64,000 bases of DNA from Diprion similis (Eukaryota; Arthropoda; Insecta; Hymenoptera; Diprionidae): contig NC_060117.1 in the NCBI RefSeq assembly GCF_021155765.1, forward strand, positions 2,592,501 to 2,656,500. Reading direction: 5' to 3'. The position numbers and the translations under genes are program-made. This document shows, piece by piece, positions 24,715 to 37,700 of this stretch (its first letter is position 1; each line of letters starts with the position of its first letter). Below the pieces are notes generated by a model. The model saw only the letters and a program-made list of their open reading frames with translations, was not told the DNA's origin and ran no database searches.

Positions 24715-27700
24715 TATATATATTTTTTTTTCTAAATGTCCGTAGACTTAGACACTTTTGTAAAAATCTTAATGAAAGTAAATGGAAACTCTCATACAAA
24801 TTCTCAGATGCCCTGCAAATACCTTGTATATCGACGAGGGTAGAACCTGAGGTGAAATAGAGCCGAGTTGAAAATTTCATCGACAGCAATACATAATCCC
24901 TGGCGGTACGTATAATATTCACGATAATAAATTTCAAAGGTTTTTCAGGAATGATTCAACGAAACTCTGGAGGTGGCAAGCTGATCGCTGTGAGCTGGTA
25001 GAGAGTGGAGGAAGGAAGGAAGGAAGGAAAATGGTACGGAGAGTGAGGGGGTGGGGGGTGAAGCTGTAAATATTCAAAGTTTTCCGAGGCATTTTTCTTG
25101 CTCGAGAGTAGTCGTCGTGGAATCGGCACGACCGCAACTTTTCCCGCACTCGAACGCGTGCGCTGCAATCGAGAAGTTTGAACCTTTTTTTATTCCGTTT
25201 TTTGGTCAGACGCGTCATTTTTCCCCTCTTCTTCTTCTTTTTCTTCTTTTTCTTTTTCTACGTTTTTAGGAATGAATTTTTACGCCTCTCACACGGATGA
25301 AAAAGTTTCGCCAAACGGGAAACCACTTCTCATCTGTTAATGCCACCCTCCGTATCAGCCCTCATCTATCTATACCTGCAACTCTGCGTCGCAATACGTC
25401 TTCTACTTCTCATCTGATCCGATCTGATCCGAGCGAAACGACGCTACCAAGGATAGCTGGGACTATGAGGATGAAGTTGGTAACGTCACTGTGTAACGAG
25501 AGATGATATAGAAAAATCTCTACTTCGCATCCCCAAGAGTGATTTTTAAATTGCCCAATGATGTTGGTTTTTTTAGGCTTCAGGTTTCGTCACGTTAACG
25601 TTACCAACTTCAACCTGATCTAGGAATTGGTCATTTTTTTTTCATTTCTTGATAAACGTGGGACAGGTTTTGCTCCTTTTCCTTCGATCGACCTCGTCCT
25701 CCTCTCAACTTTCGAACTCTGCTTTCTTTTCATCCAACTTTTACATCCTATGCAACCGCGTCGATACCCAACAGCCATGATCCAGAGCCGTGGCAATACC
25801 TTGCAACCTATCTTCTCCTCCCGCTATAAATATAAGAATGTTTGCTCTTCAAGCTGAACAAATCAATTTCCCGTAGAGGAAAAGGAGAAGATCGTCTGGC
25901 TGACCTAGTTGGGATTGTAAATAAACCCCTTTCCGCGATGCCTGCAGCACGCGATGCTGCTGCACCTTGGGAAAAGTGCATTTCGCATCATGTGATGTTC
26001 GCTCGGAGAGAAATTTTCCCATCTTGAGACTCGCGCGGAGTTTCGAACGTCCTTGAATATATGCTTCGTTTTTAAACACAATTCTCAAAGAATCGACACG
26101 ATATTCAACCTTATTTAATTTTCTGTCCAAAATTATCGAGTCACTGGAAGTTTTCGTTTTACATTCTTTTTCTTGAAAGATTAAAAAAAAAAAAACTGAT
26201 TAGAATAACATATGTAATAATAATAATAATAATAAATAAATAAGTCAACTTTAGAATTGGCTCCAGAACATTCGAAAATATGCGATCGATTCTGGAGTGA
26301 AGAGAACTTTGCGAATTCGACAAAATTCAATTCTTTCTAATATTTACGTGCCTGTGTTTCACGCATGACGCGAGCATCGCGATTCCTTGGATCTTACGAT
26401 GCACAGCTACGCGCAAACGATGACTAAGAGACTCGCTTAACCCGTAAGCCATAAAGGAATGCACATGGGAAATCGACTATTCTAGCTAGCTCTGTTCTAA
26501 CCCCCCGTAGCTTGGTAACCGCGGATATAGAGCTGTTCGTGCTGTGCTGTACTAGCGAAATTTATTCATCGCTTATATTTACGGAGAATTCAATTCTCGC
26601 TTCTTCATTATTGTCTGAAAATCAATCTATTCCATCTATTCTTAAATATACGGTGTCTGGAACAGAGTTTGAGGTTAGAACGCAGGAATAAAATGTAAAG
26701 TTTTTCTGCTAGTGGAAAAACTCAAATAAGCTTTCGCCGACATATTTCTCATGCGGAAGTGAAATCACTCTCAAAATTTGATCTTGTTCGAAGCATTACT
26801 TACTTTGATATGACTGATAATGCTGCTAAATATGGGGATATCAAAAAATCATTATTTACGGGGTCAAAATGTCCGCGATACAATCACAGTGGAGTCAGTT
26901 ATTCATAAATTGTTCAAAATTTTGTTTAGTCATGAAAAAGTAATCCACAGTGTCAAATTGTTAAGATCTCGATTTTACAAGGACTTTTAACACCCGCGTA
27001 GAGCCGTCATGTCGAATGTATAATATGGCGAATGGATGGGTATCGGGGTGTGGTATATTCGAGGAGACAAACTATGGCAAATATGTCGGGCCCTGCGGCT
27101 CTCCTGATCTTCCGGCGCGCCTTTCCACCTCACCACCTTTCCACCTTTCGGGCGTCCCTCACCATCCGGTAAAACCTCAACGACGGAGCTTCCGAAACCG
27201 CCATAGGAGTAAGTAACGCGAATCGCATAGCATGGCGGGTAGAAAGCGGAAGGAAGGAAGGAAGGAAGGATAACGTATAGTACGACCAGGGGACAGGAGA
27301 CAGCCGCAGAAACTTGCCAAGTTATATATATATATACGCTTGTGGCGAACGGCTTTCGCGGAATACACCTATGCGCGGTCTCGTGACGTAGCTGAATCCT
27401 CGCCCAATCACAGATCTAATTACCCCAGGCGCAAAATCTATGCGATCTGCAGTGCGTCGACCCCTTCACACGTGAATAATGGATGCGGAGGATCCCGGCT
27501 TAATTCTGGTGGAAATTTTGTACCCCGATTCTCCTAAAAAATTACACTAGTTACACTTTATGATTTGACAATTTTCAGAGATGGTGGATCAAGAAAGGAA
27601 ATTTTCTACCCGATTGGTGTCGAAAAGACTTGTGAGAGGCACCAGTGCTATTCAAAATCAGTTCTAACCTAACGGAAAAGATTTTCCATGTTTTCCATAT

Positions 27701-29619
27701 TTAGAAGCATAATCAGCTATATTTATGTCAAAGATGCTTCAAAATGTTTGAAATTTTTACAGAGTTCATATTTTGGAACGAGAAATATATATCCATGGAA
27801 GTTCTGGTTTATACACATTGAGAAATAAGATAAGTTTTTTAAAATTTGATCGCTCTCTAACCTCAATCTGTATCAGAATACCCGTGTTTCAAATAACGGT
27901 CTTCATCGTCAGGCAGAACGAGAGGATTTCCACAGTGAAACAGTCTGTAGGTATATAATATTGAAATTGGCTGTTGCATTTTAAACAACCTGAATTTCAG
28001 TTTAATTTACTTTTATAACCACCGAGGGAATCTGTTTCGTGTTTTTTTCCTCCTCCTTCCTCTTCCTCCCCGCAGATTGTTCTTTCGGGTTCTTTTTCAC
28101 CGCCTTCCGATGACGTTTCGCGGAAACAACGTGGTTTACAATCCCTGTTTTACCTGGCGTCGAGTGGGCAGTCTGGGTTGAACTGCAATGCACGATTTAC
28201 GAAAAGCCAAGCCATGTTGGGTTATAGTTCGTCCCGCGGCTCGTTGGGTCGTCGAAAAATCCGGGAATCTGGTCGTTAACTAGCCGCGGAGAGAGATAAT
28301 CGTAAAAAAATTTCTACCCATAGGTCTGTGCGCGAGTGCGCAGGCATGCGCCATGCATAATGGAGTATAAGGGATACGGATGGGGACAGAAAGAAAGAAA
28401 GAGTAACGATGAAAAAGCGGCTTGCGAAAGTAAAAAACAATACATAAAAGGGAGAACAACGGTCACATAAGGGCCTGGAGGGCGGGATGAACGAAGGCGA
28501 GAGTTAATTTTTTACGGAAACTGCCAAGATTCATTCCCCCAGTTTAGATAATAATTTCACCCTGGCTTCGGAGTAGTCGCACCCCTGGGTTCACCCGATC
28601 TGCACAGACCGCCGGCTCGCTATCTTTATCTTCACCCTCCTCCTCCCTGAACCCCGAAGCCCGGACCTCGAACTCGGGTAGCCCATTACTTCGTCCTCCT
28701 GCACGACCCGGGCCACCCGGGCACCGCGCCACACGCTTTTCGATATATCTTTTACGCCATCGGCAGAGGCTGGACCTGAGGTTGAAATTTTTAATAGGTG
28801 CCAAGTAGTTGGGCACAAGATTGGAAAAATGTGCCGGAGCAGGTGGAATAAAATTTTTGTGTTCAGTTAACCATTTTCTGATGTATTATTAAGTAAAAAT
28901 TACAAATTTAATGTTGACGTGACCATTTGAATTTTAAAATTTGAAAAATTTCTGTCATATTCGTTAACAGAAATGTGAATAAACAATACAAATTTAAAGT
29001 AGATTTGCTGAGACATTATGTTTAGCTAAATTTTTATGAGCGTGTAAGATAGGGGTGGTTACTTCTTTTTTCGAAATGCGGAGACAAATTTTCGAATAAT
29101 GATGTCGAGTGACAAAATTTTCCGTTTTCGCACGCGGCATTCATTTTTGAAAAAAAAAATCTAATTGACGACAGTGAAAGGAAAAAGAAGAGGTTTGAGA
29201 TAAGAGTGAGGTGGTTGTTTTTTTTCTTTCGTAGCCTTTTTTGTCCGGTAATGTTTTTTACTGTGAGTAAGAGAATGGCAATTAAAGGAAAATACTACGG
29301 GAAATTAGTTTTATGTGGCGTATATAGAGCATGTAAAAAGGGTAAAAGAGAGAGAGAGAGCAAAAACAATAAAAAGAGTTCTGATTTTTCGTTGAATCTC
29401 TCGCAAGTTTTTATCTCTCAAAGAAAAGTGAGAGTTGAAGTGAGTAACAAGGGTGAATTTATAAGAAAGACTTAAATGACTTGTAAAAAAAAAATAATTG
29501 AGACTACGTGAATGAAAATCTGCAGGTCTCTAAAACGATAATTTAAAATCAGACTGAAAGTCAGTGACAAAATATTCGCGAAATGGTCATAAGATTGTTG
29601 AACCAATGGATATGAAATC
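24715..29619. other. Gene-free interval
   Basis: No supported exon. Contains (GGAA)n runs at 25010-25029 and 27249-27270, a short imperfect inverted repeat around 25470/25600 (GAAGTTGGTAACGT with its complement), an (AAT)n run at about 26215-26240 and GC-richer patches at 27080-27500 and 28300-28800. Frames open across the GC-rich patches on both strands look like composition effects. Confidence 0.4.
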
Positions 29620-30491
29620 CATAGACTAAACCATAATTATCAGAGTTTCGGTTCAGCGCCAATTATAAGGCTGCAGCAATCCGAACGAAATATCATATTT
29701 TCTGAAAAAGAAAGAGCAAACCAATCTTACCAATTGCCTCCACGGTGAAAATTCCCATAGAATGGACACATCGTTACTTCTGCATCCAGAGCGTTGATTA
29801 TGCGAGTTGAAAAAGCTCCGGATCGCAGGGCTGGTACCACAAATACCACAATTACTCACTGAACACGTTTCTTCCTCCCTGTGGAAAGGCACAGAAATTG
29901 ATCAGACATTGTGGATTAATTTACAGGCCATTTTTGCATATTTGGCAACTGGGGTGAAATAGGCATTTCAGTTTTTTATAACGCAGGTTTCATTGCACAG
30001 AATAAAACATCAGTTTTGGACGAGGTCTATTGGTCGGAGACCTTCTCTATTGGCTGACCTCAGTGAAGAGCAGTTTTCGCATTTTTACAGATTTTTATCG
30101 GTACCTACTCTTCATGTGTGAAGCAAGAACGTCGTCATTGCAGCAGAAGCATTAAAAAAGCTCGAGCGACTCGGATGTATCGGGTGAAAAATTGTAAGCC
30201 AAATTGCGTCAACCGAGGTGAAAACCTATTTAAGACTTATTCGTCGCAGAGATTCTCGTATTGAAAATTTAGAGAGAAGTATCGCCCATTCATTGACCTT
30301 TTTCGGTCTTCTTCTCTCGGTTTTGAGTGATAAACGACGTACAGGATATATTATACAAAGATACATGAATTTCCCGACGGAAAATTGTCGACGTTTTGCA
30401 GAGAATCAGAAAACAATCTTAATTCTACACATACATGGTACAATAACAGGCAGGGGGACTGAAATTAAGCGAAAAAACATAAACTTACACT

Positions 30492-30863
30492 TTATTGCGT
30501 CGCAATCGCGTTCTCTTCGGCTTGACGCCCGGCTACGAGTGAAGTCCGCCGCAGCTGCAGGTCGGCCATCTTCGCGTTATCGTCGATATTCACCCTCCGC
30601 AGTCCCGAATCGCAGAAGATAAGGATCGGCGATCGTTCTCGCACCTTCGAGAATCTTCCACGACGTACGAAACACGGATGATCATTGTCAAGTTTTCTTC
30701 CGAACTCTGCGACTGCCGAAAGTGAAGAAACTCTCCGTCCCTCCGGGTGACGCGTGCTTTTTCGTTGGATACGATCAACGGCAGCGCTGCTACGCGTAGT
30801 CGGCAGATTCTGAAACGAGCGACGACGCTGTTGTCGAGAGAATAATCGCCGAGTGCTGTTCAA
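30492..30863 (-). pseudogene. Unrecognised coding-like segment, left arm copy
   Basis: A 123-codon frame on the minus strand, conserved with few replacements in the right-arm copy at 31882-32253. An overlapping frame in the same segment (minus, 30590-30778) carries RVTRRDGEFLHFRQSQSSEE. That resembles VTRNGGDFVRFRVPADNF in the neighbouring segment (minus, 30883-31137), so the latter frame is the likelier ancestral one. Acceptor-like (CTCGTTTCAG) and donor-like (CATCGCAG|GTAAGA) sites separate the two segments. I do not recognise a family. Coding status is uncertain and I could not join an intact multi-exon protein. Confidence 0.3.
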
Positions 30864-30882
30864 GCTCGGTACGTCACTCGGT

Positions 30883-31137
30883 TCAACTATTTCTAGTAAA
30901 TGTGTTCTTACCTGCGATGCATTCGACGTTTTTCCGCTGATGCAGATCCAAAAATGTCTCGGAGCGATGCAACGCCTCTCGATTCTCGTCCGGCGTCCGG
31001 TGACAAGTGAAGTTGGCCGTGGCTGGTCGGCCGATCGTCAGATTGTTGTTGAGCCAAGGCAGTCTGAAGTTGTCTGCCGGAACTCGGAAGCGAACGAAAT
31101 CCCCTCCGTTACGCGTGACGACTAAGCTCGGAAGCAA
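30883..31137 (-). pseudogene. Unrecognised exon-like segment with VTRxxGDF motif, left arm copy
   Basis: Minus-strand frame containing RFRVPADNFRLPWL, NNNLTIGRPATANFTCHR and HQRKNVECIAG, followed by a donor-like GTAAGA. The right arm at 31608-31853 encodes almost the same peptide (changes such as NGG to NDG and NRE to NRK). Two cysteines and an N-x-T site suggest an extracellular protein, but that is a guess. No known family recognised. Confidence 0.3.
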
Positions 31138-31198
31138 ATGATGACGTCATTATTGAAAAGAAAATGGCCGCGTGTTGGTGAAACGCGGAACGTAACAG

Positions 31199-31543
31199 GG
31201 TATGAATCGATCTGATTGTCAAGTAAATATTTACGTACGTGTGATTCGGCAGGCGCTTCGCCTCTGAATGTAGGTCCAAACGCGTCTCGGATTCCAGTTT
31301 TGAGTGAAGTGCGCCGCGGCTGGTCGGCCGATCGTCAGATTGTTGTTCTCGTGTCACATTCAGTCGCCAGATTCACAGCGGATACGCACAGGTGAGCGTC
31401 CTCGCACCTTCGATAATGTCTCACGATTTACGAAATGGGAATTAATTGATTTATCGAAACTGAACAAGAGACAGATTCCCCGCGTGTCGTGCTGGTGCAT
31501 CGCAGGTACGTGCATATTGACTTTAGCAATTAGAACAAGTCAC
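31199..31543. repeat. Palindrome spacer holding a diverged third copy of the arm modules
   Basis: The sequence at about 31225-31350 resembles the left-arm segment around 30940-31050; CTGGTCGGCCGATCGTCAGA is shared exactly. The sequence at about 31385-31440 (CTCGCACCTTCGATAAT...) resembles 30635-30680. Both are in left-arm orientation, are more diverged than the arms, and occur in the opposite order. A short right-arm-like fragment (GCATCGCAGGTACG) lies at 31497-31510. The spacer is therefore a rearranged older copy, not unique DNA. Confidence 0.55.
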
Positions 31544-31607
31544 ACGCTGTAATAGTTCGCGTTTCAACGACACGCGGCCATTTTGATTTCAATAATGACG
31601 TCATCAT

Positions 31608-31853
31608 TTGCTTCCGAGCTTAGTCGTCACGCGTAACGACGGGGATTTCGTTCGCTTCCGAGTTCCGGCAGACAACTTCAGACTGCCTTGGCTCAACAAC
31701 AATCTGACGATCGGCCGACCAGCCACGGCCAACTTCACTTGTCACCGGACGCCGGACGAGAATCGAAAGGCGTTGCATCGCTCCGAGACATTTTTGGATC
31801 TGCATCAGCGGAAAAACGTCGAATGCATCGCAGGTAAGAACACATTTACTTAA
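31608..31853 (+). pseudogene. Unrecognised exon-like segment with VTRxxGDF motif, right arm copy
   Basis: Plus-strand mirror copy of the left-arm segment 30883-31137. It carries the same RFRVPADNFRLPWL and NVECIAG blocks and the same donor-like CATCGCAG|GTAAGA at 31838. See the left-arm entry for interpretation. Confidence 0.3.
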
Positions 31854-31881
31854 ATGAGTTGAACCGAGTGACGTATCAAGC

Positions 31882-32253
31882 TTGAACAGTACTCGGCGAT
31901 TATTCTCTCGACAACAGCGTCGTCGCTCGTTTCAGAATCTGCCGACTACGCGTAGCAGCGCTGCCGTTGATCGTATCCAACGGAAAAGCACGCGTCACCC
32001 GGAGGGACGGAGAGTTTCTTCACTTTCGGCAGTCGCAGAGTTCGGAGGAAAACTTCACCCTGATCATCCGTGTCTCGTACGTCGTGGAAGATTCTCGAAG
32101 GTGCGAGAACGATCGCCGATGCTTATCTTCTGCGATTCGGGACTGCGGAGGGTGAATATCGACGATAACGCGAAGATGGCCGACCTGCAGCTGCGGCGGA
32201 CTTCACTCGTAGCCGGGCGTCAAGCCGAAGAGAACGCGATTGCGACGCAATAA
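31882..32253 (+). pseudogene. Unrecognised coding-like segment, right arm copy
   Basis: Plus-strand mirror of 30492-30863. The two differ mainly in one clustered block (AGAAAACTTGACAATGATC against AGGAAAACTTCACCCTGATC near 32055). That patchy difference fits gene conversion between arms. Acceptor-like TCGTTTCAG ends at 31936. Function unknown. Confidence 0.3.
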
Positions 32254-33069
32254 AGTGTAAGTTTATGTTTTTTCGCTTAATTTCAGTCTCTCTTGCCTGT
32301 TATTGTGCCATGTATGTGTAGAATTAAGGTTGTTTTCTCATTCTCATGCAAAACGTCGACAATTTTCCATCGCGAAATTTATATATCTTTGTATAATATA
32401 ACCTGTTTGTCGTTTATCGCTCGGAAACGAGAGCAACAGACCGAAAAAGGTCAATGAAGCGGCGATATTTCTCTCGAAATTTCCAACACGAGAATCTCAG
32501 TAACGAATAAGTCTTGAATCGGTTTACACGGAGGTTCACGCTATTTGACCTGTAATTGTCTATCCTGCCGATCCAAGCTGCTCAAGACTCATAATGCCTG
32601 CTGCGACGACGATGTTTTGCTTTACTTCGTGAAGAGCACCGATAAGAATCTGTAAAAATGCGAAACTGCTGTTCACTGAAGTCAGCCGTTACGGAAAGAC
32701 ACCGAGCAATGGACCTCGTGCAAAACTGATATTTTATTGTGTGTAACGAAACCTGCGTTATAAAAGACTGAAACGCCTTTCTCACCCGCGTCACGCAATA
32801 TGCAAGGGTGGCTTGTAAATGAATTTACGATGCCTAATCGATTTATGTGCCTTTCACAGAAATGTGGAGACGAGTTCAGCGATCAATTGTGGTACCAGTC
32901 CTGAGATTCCGAGCTTCTTCACGCCACCGAATCGAGGCTGTGGATGATGAGCTGCGACGTGTCGATTTCAACGTGGAAATCTTCACCGATAAGGCGATCG
33001 GTATGATTAATTTGCTTTTTATTTTTTTGGTGATACGGTATTCTACTCGTTCGAATTGCTGCAGCCTTA

Positions 33070-33285
33070 CACCGAGCGTTATTCTTGCAAAAACTCTCTC
33101 GGCGATTGCAACTCGTCCAGTTTATAGGCGTAGCCAACGTCGTAAAATTTTTACTAGTATGCTAGGTGGCTACGCATCGGTTACTTTGTTTATCATGCGA
33201 GTAAAATGTTTACGAAGTAGGCTATGCCCTTCAACTAAACGAGTTTCAATTGTCGAGAGAGTCTTCTCAAGGAAAACTCTCGGTA
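33070..33285. mobile_element. Tc1/mariner-like MITE nested in the right palindrome arm
   Basis: A 216-bp insertion absent from the matching place in the left arm. Its ends are inverted repeats of about 45 bp: ACCGAG...AAAACTCTCTCGGCGATTGC on the left, with the complement of GTCGAGAGAGTCTTC...CTCTCGGT on the right. TA occurs on both sides (33068-33069 and 33286-33287). Removing it restores GCCTTAAATTAGCGCTGAACC, which matches the left arm's GCCTTATAATTGGCGCTGAACC. No ORF of its own. Confidence 0.75.
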
Positions 33286-33720
33286 TAAATTAGCGCTGAA
33301 CCGGAACTCTGTTTAATATCGTTTGGTGTGAATTTTCTGAGACTGAGTGTGCTTTGTTTTATTACGTTTTACCGAACTTCAGACAATTCGAAAATAAATG
33401 TCATGGAAATATTGTATCTACATATCTTTTTATCACATTTCTATAAGATTGTGATAATTTGTTTTTCATCAATTTTGCGGATCCTGTTTCGAAGAACTTG
33501 CAATATCCTTGAAACACGAGAAAATCTATCACGGACGTGTCGTAAAATTAAAACTGTTCCACATGGATTATTATAAAATCAATATTTTTATCGATATTTC
33601 TCTCTCATGATCGCCAATTACGTTTTTATTACTTCCCTTCCGATTTCTTTTCCAATATCGACCAAAGGTCGTTCTTGCTTTTATCTCTGTTTCACTTGAG
33701 TATAACCTTTCCGATTCATG

Positions 33721-34274
33721 CCCATTACGCTCACGCTGCACATCTCTCGTCTATAACACTGGTATCACACCGGGGTCGCTGGAGACCCCACGTCATCAAT
33801 CATTGCGTAAGAACGGAATCACGGATTCAAATAAGGTGAAAAAAATTCTGGGATACTCTCTAACTATGATAATTTTGAGGAAAATTTCTTATCTTTAGCA
33901 GAACTAAATTACGAATACCAAAAGAAAAGAAAAGTTTAAATAACAAACAAACCGTAGAATGAAGCATTTTACTTAAAAAAATCATAACTCACTGAATTTT
34001 TAATATTGTAAGCTGAAAATTGATTAAGTAATTCTCAAGACACAGGCATTGAAGACAAAAAAAAAAAAAAATATAGAGATATAGCAAAATGAAAAAAAAA
34101 AGTATTTATTAGGGTAAAGGAATTTGAACTTGTTGAAAAAAGAATAAATCAACGATTTTTCCGATATTTCATTACTTGTCTTGGATCAAATTAGATTATT
34201 TTGAACGTTTTTCAAACGAAATTTACGCAGAAGAAGTCGTGGGGTCATTTTGACCCCGGTATGAAGCGTAAGGG
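33721..34274. mobile_element. Possible degenerate piggyBac-like MITE
   Basis: The left end is CCCATTACGCTCACGC with ACCGGGGTCGCTGGAGACCCC about 55 bases in. The right end reads, on the other strand, CCCTTACGCTTCATACCGGGGTC...GACCCCACG. The shared end plus a short internal GGGGTC/GACCCC palindrome resembles piggyBac-type non-autonomous elements, but the expected TTAA duplication is absent, so the assignment is weak. Confidence 0.35.
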
Positions 34275-34741
34275 TTATATTTCGAGCGAGGCGTCGTCGT
34301 TTTACTCGGCCAGTTTATCGTAGGTAGTGATATATATATCCACTGAGCAACCCCAAGCGATCTTCATTCCTGAAGCGACAATTTCTGAGCTAAGCAGCTC
34401 ATCCTTAGCTAGACAATGCCGAGGGTCGACGTCCCTTGTACCCACTGTTGGTCCAACTTCCACTCTAGTTCCACGCTAGTAATGACTAATTTTCAGTCTT
34501 CAAATTTAAATTCCTACATTCAGGGCTTCCAAAATTATTTTGGGTTTTAACGATTTTCCTTAACTTGTATTCGAATCGTCTGAATCGCATGAAAAATCTC
34601 TCATATGTTTCAAACTTCAAGTGACGCTCTGTATACAATATGCAATAGATTACGTGAAATTTAATAAATTTTATACTGGAATTAGAAAGATTTCATAAGA
34701 GTTCACAAAATTTCATTATATCTGCAATAGATTCTCTTTGA

Positions 34742-34772
<31 letters not shown>

Positions 34773-37700
34773 GATTTCCTTGAGAAAACTCTTAATAAAT
34801 TTTTGTGGTTAATAATTCGTGCTTTAAAAATGCGTTAAACTAGAATATATTTCCCATACAATGACTGAGAACAAAAGAAAAAACAATATTTCAATTTGAA
34901 GAAATGGCGTAGACTTGGAAAAAAAAGTACAAATTTTCCTCGAGAATCCGATAGTTTTTGGCCTGACAAAAAATTGCAATTTTTGTGCAATCAAAAAACT
35001 GGAGGTTCATTGTACAGAGAATTAAGTAGAAGAAAAGAGAAAAACAAAAACAACAAATTTGAAAAATGTAGTTTTGAGAAAAACGTGTTTAAAGTTTGAA
35101 GCACCAACTTCATAGTTATAAATAAAAAAATATCATATCTAGAGCTAATCAGCTATTCCAGGGCCGTTTTACACATCTTTCTCATCTTCAAATAAATTTT
35201 TTTTCACACCGGTCCCCCTTAAAGAAAAATTGAAATCCATTATCGGCGTAACAAATCGACGCGAAACAACGTGCAGACACAATCGCAATCGAGAATTTCA
35301 TTCAACCGAGTAATTATGTTCAATTAAGCTGAACGCGGCTGGGCAGCGAATTACACCTGTGCACACAGAGACTCGTCTATTCGAGCCGACAAACGTAGGG
35401 AAGGCAGGAGTTGCGCTGCGCAAAGTTACTAATGGGACTCTATTTGCTCAATGAACCCTGTGCCCGAACACTTCGGGCACCTACACCGGGATCAAACTCT
35501 GGTAATTAAATGAATTGTTAGCGCGAACGGAGATGAGAGATGAGAGGAATCGCCTCAACCGCCACCGGCGAAAAACGATCGGGGGTCACGCCAATCGAAA
35601 CGTGGGAAAAATCCACCTTTTTCTCATCTTCACGATGATCGTGAAAAGTGATTTTTTCGGAGAACTTCATTTTTGAAGAGATTTTTTGGGAGAGCTGATA
35701 ACGAAATTGACATCAGATTTTGAAAGTTTTACGAACTCGTAACTGAGGATGCAAAAAAATAAAAATTTGGGCCCTATAGGCCCTTGTATGGAATCCGCCA
35801 TCTTGGATGGGAATTTTAAATATATAATGTCAGATTCGTCATCAGCACTCTCAAAAATCAAATACAAAAATGCATGATTTGAAAGGGTTTATCTGGAAGA
35901 CTAGAAGAGAAGATTGAAGAAAATTTTTTATACGAAACCCGGAGGCCTTCAAGAGGGATGAATAACGCTGATATGTGGGTTGATTTTCAAATTCTGCCAC
36001 TTTCGAAATTCTTCGAGTACTTCGTGGTTTTAGATATTGGATTGATAGTAAGTTTGAGGACGAATTCGAAAACGGAAAGAAAAAAAATATATCATTTTTC
36101 AAAATTTTTACAATTCTTAGAATGTCACTTACTTGTTCATTTTTTACTGACCTAGTCAAGACATGAATCCCCAAATTTGAATTACTTTTGTGCGCTTAAG
36201 GGGCCGTGAAACACGTTTCATCACCTCGAAAACACGATTCCTACTTTTTTCAAACCGTGGATATCGATGCTTCATTATGGCAGAAAATGGTTTGACTTTT
36301 TGAAAATTGAGAAAAATTTGGAAAGTAAAATATTTTTTTCGCGTTTCGGAATTCTTTTTCAAATACATGTTTCCTGTATAAAATCTAATAATTAATAGTA
36401 ATTTGTTCAGCGAATATCGCTTGCATAATGCGTAGCTATATTTGCAAATATTTTTATCATCATTATCGTCGCGTTATTGCTGTACGGTTTTTATTTTTCA
36501 CGATGGGTCGAAGAAGTCGAAGAAAAGATGATTTCTACGTTTCACCCCCACTTGACTTGATAATAATTGTTATTGTTTTTTTGTTTTTTTTTCACCCTCT
36601 ACCCTCGAGATTACGTTATACTTTCTCTAAAAGCTACGATTCTCTTCCATAGACCATATATATCTGCAAATTCAACTTATGCATAATTTAATGTAACATT
36701 GCGACGACGTGCAGACGACGGTAAAGATTCCTCCCCCTCCCCCCCCCCCCCCCCCTCAACATTCGTTATATTTTCCATTTCCAATACTTGTTTTTTTCAC
36801 GGATTCCAATTTTACAGATGAATTTTCCGCAAAGTTTCAACAACGATAAAAGTTATATACGTATAATAACCAACTGGGATAAGGATATAAGGGCGAAGGG
36901 GGACGAGGAGGATTTAGCGATTTAGTTTGGGGTGTCGGGCAATAAACTCCCCCTCGCTCTGGCTCTTCTTCTTCTCCTTCTTCTTCTTGTTCTTCTTCTT
37001 ATAGCTGGCTTCTCGCGAAGAAGTCTCTCCGGCATTCTGAAATGTTTGATAAAAGTTTTCAGATTTTACAAACGACACCCGGCGCGGTACGCGCGACGGA
37101 TGCATAACCTTTATTACGGCTGGTTCTTCAATTTTTTTTTTTTTTTCTGGCGTGGCGTGCCAAATGGATGTACGCGTGAAGTTTTTAAAAAATTTCAAGC
37201 CAACGGTGTCGATGATCGCTCTTGACGATGTCCTGCGACGATCTGAACCTGGAAACAGGACGAAACAACTGGACTCGCGACAACAGCGACGACCACGATG
37301 GCGTCGCGAAGCTACAGGTGGAGAGAAGATTGACAAACGGCCGCGTCGCGGCGCCTCGTTCGCTAATCCCTACGAGCTTTGTCTCGTCTTTGCGCCACAA
37401 CCGCAAGCGTGAATTCCTGTTCGCACCGAATTAGAAGGGATCTGAGACGACGCCGAGGGCGTCGAGACGAGGTGACTCGAAATTCGCCGATTATTTCGCT
37501 AGACACCTGTATCCCCTCATCCCCCCACCCACCCCTTCTACTCCCTTATAGTAATTTTCGAAATATTTTACAGCCACCATAGATTACTCAGAATTTGACG
37601 TGTCACGAACGAGATGATTTCTTAACTCTTTCATGTGTAGACTTTTTTCTTACGTGCGATTTACTTGGAATTTTCTATAGACGGGTTTTTGGGCGAAATT

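Larger units (their letters stand above)
29620..33330. repeat. Large inverted duplication (palindrome) centred near 31.37 kb
   Basis: The left arm (about 29620-31198) is matched in inverted orientation by the right arm (about 31544-33330), around a spacer of about 345 bases. In the inner part a left position x pairs with about 62745 minus x. The TGACGTCA at 31142 pairs with the one at 31596. The inner portions (30480-31198 and 31544-32260) are nearly identical apart from one clustered block of changes. The outer portions look only about 75-80% identical, with indels. Outer landmarks: GGCTGCAGCAAT at 29669 pairs with the complement at 33056-33067. No transposase and no clear terminal duplication were seen. 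It is either a palindromic mobile element or an inverted segmental duplication. Confidence 0.88.

Noticed and set aside
36914..37582. Several overlapping ORFs of 67-140 codons on both strands
   Set aside because: The GC-richer patch with few stops opens mutually exclusive frames on both strands. None has domain-like sequence.
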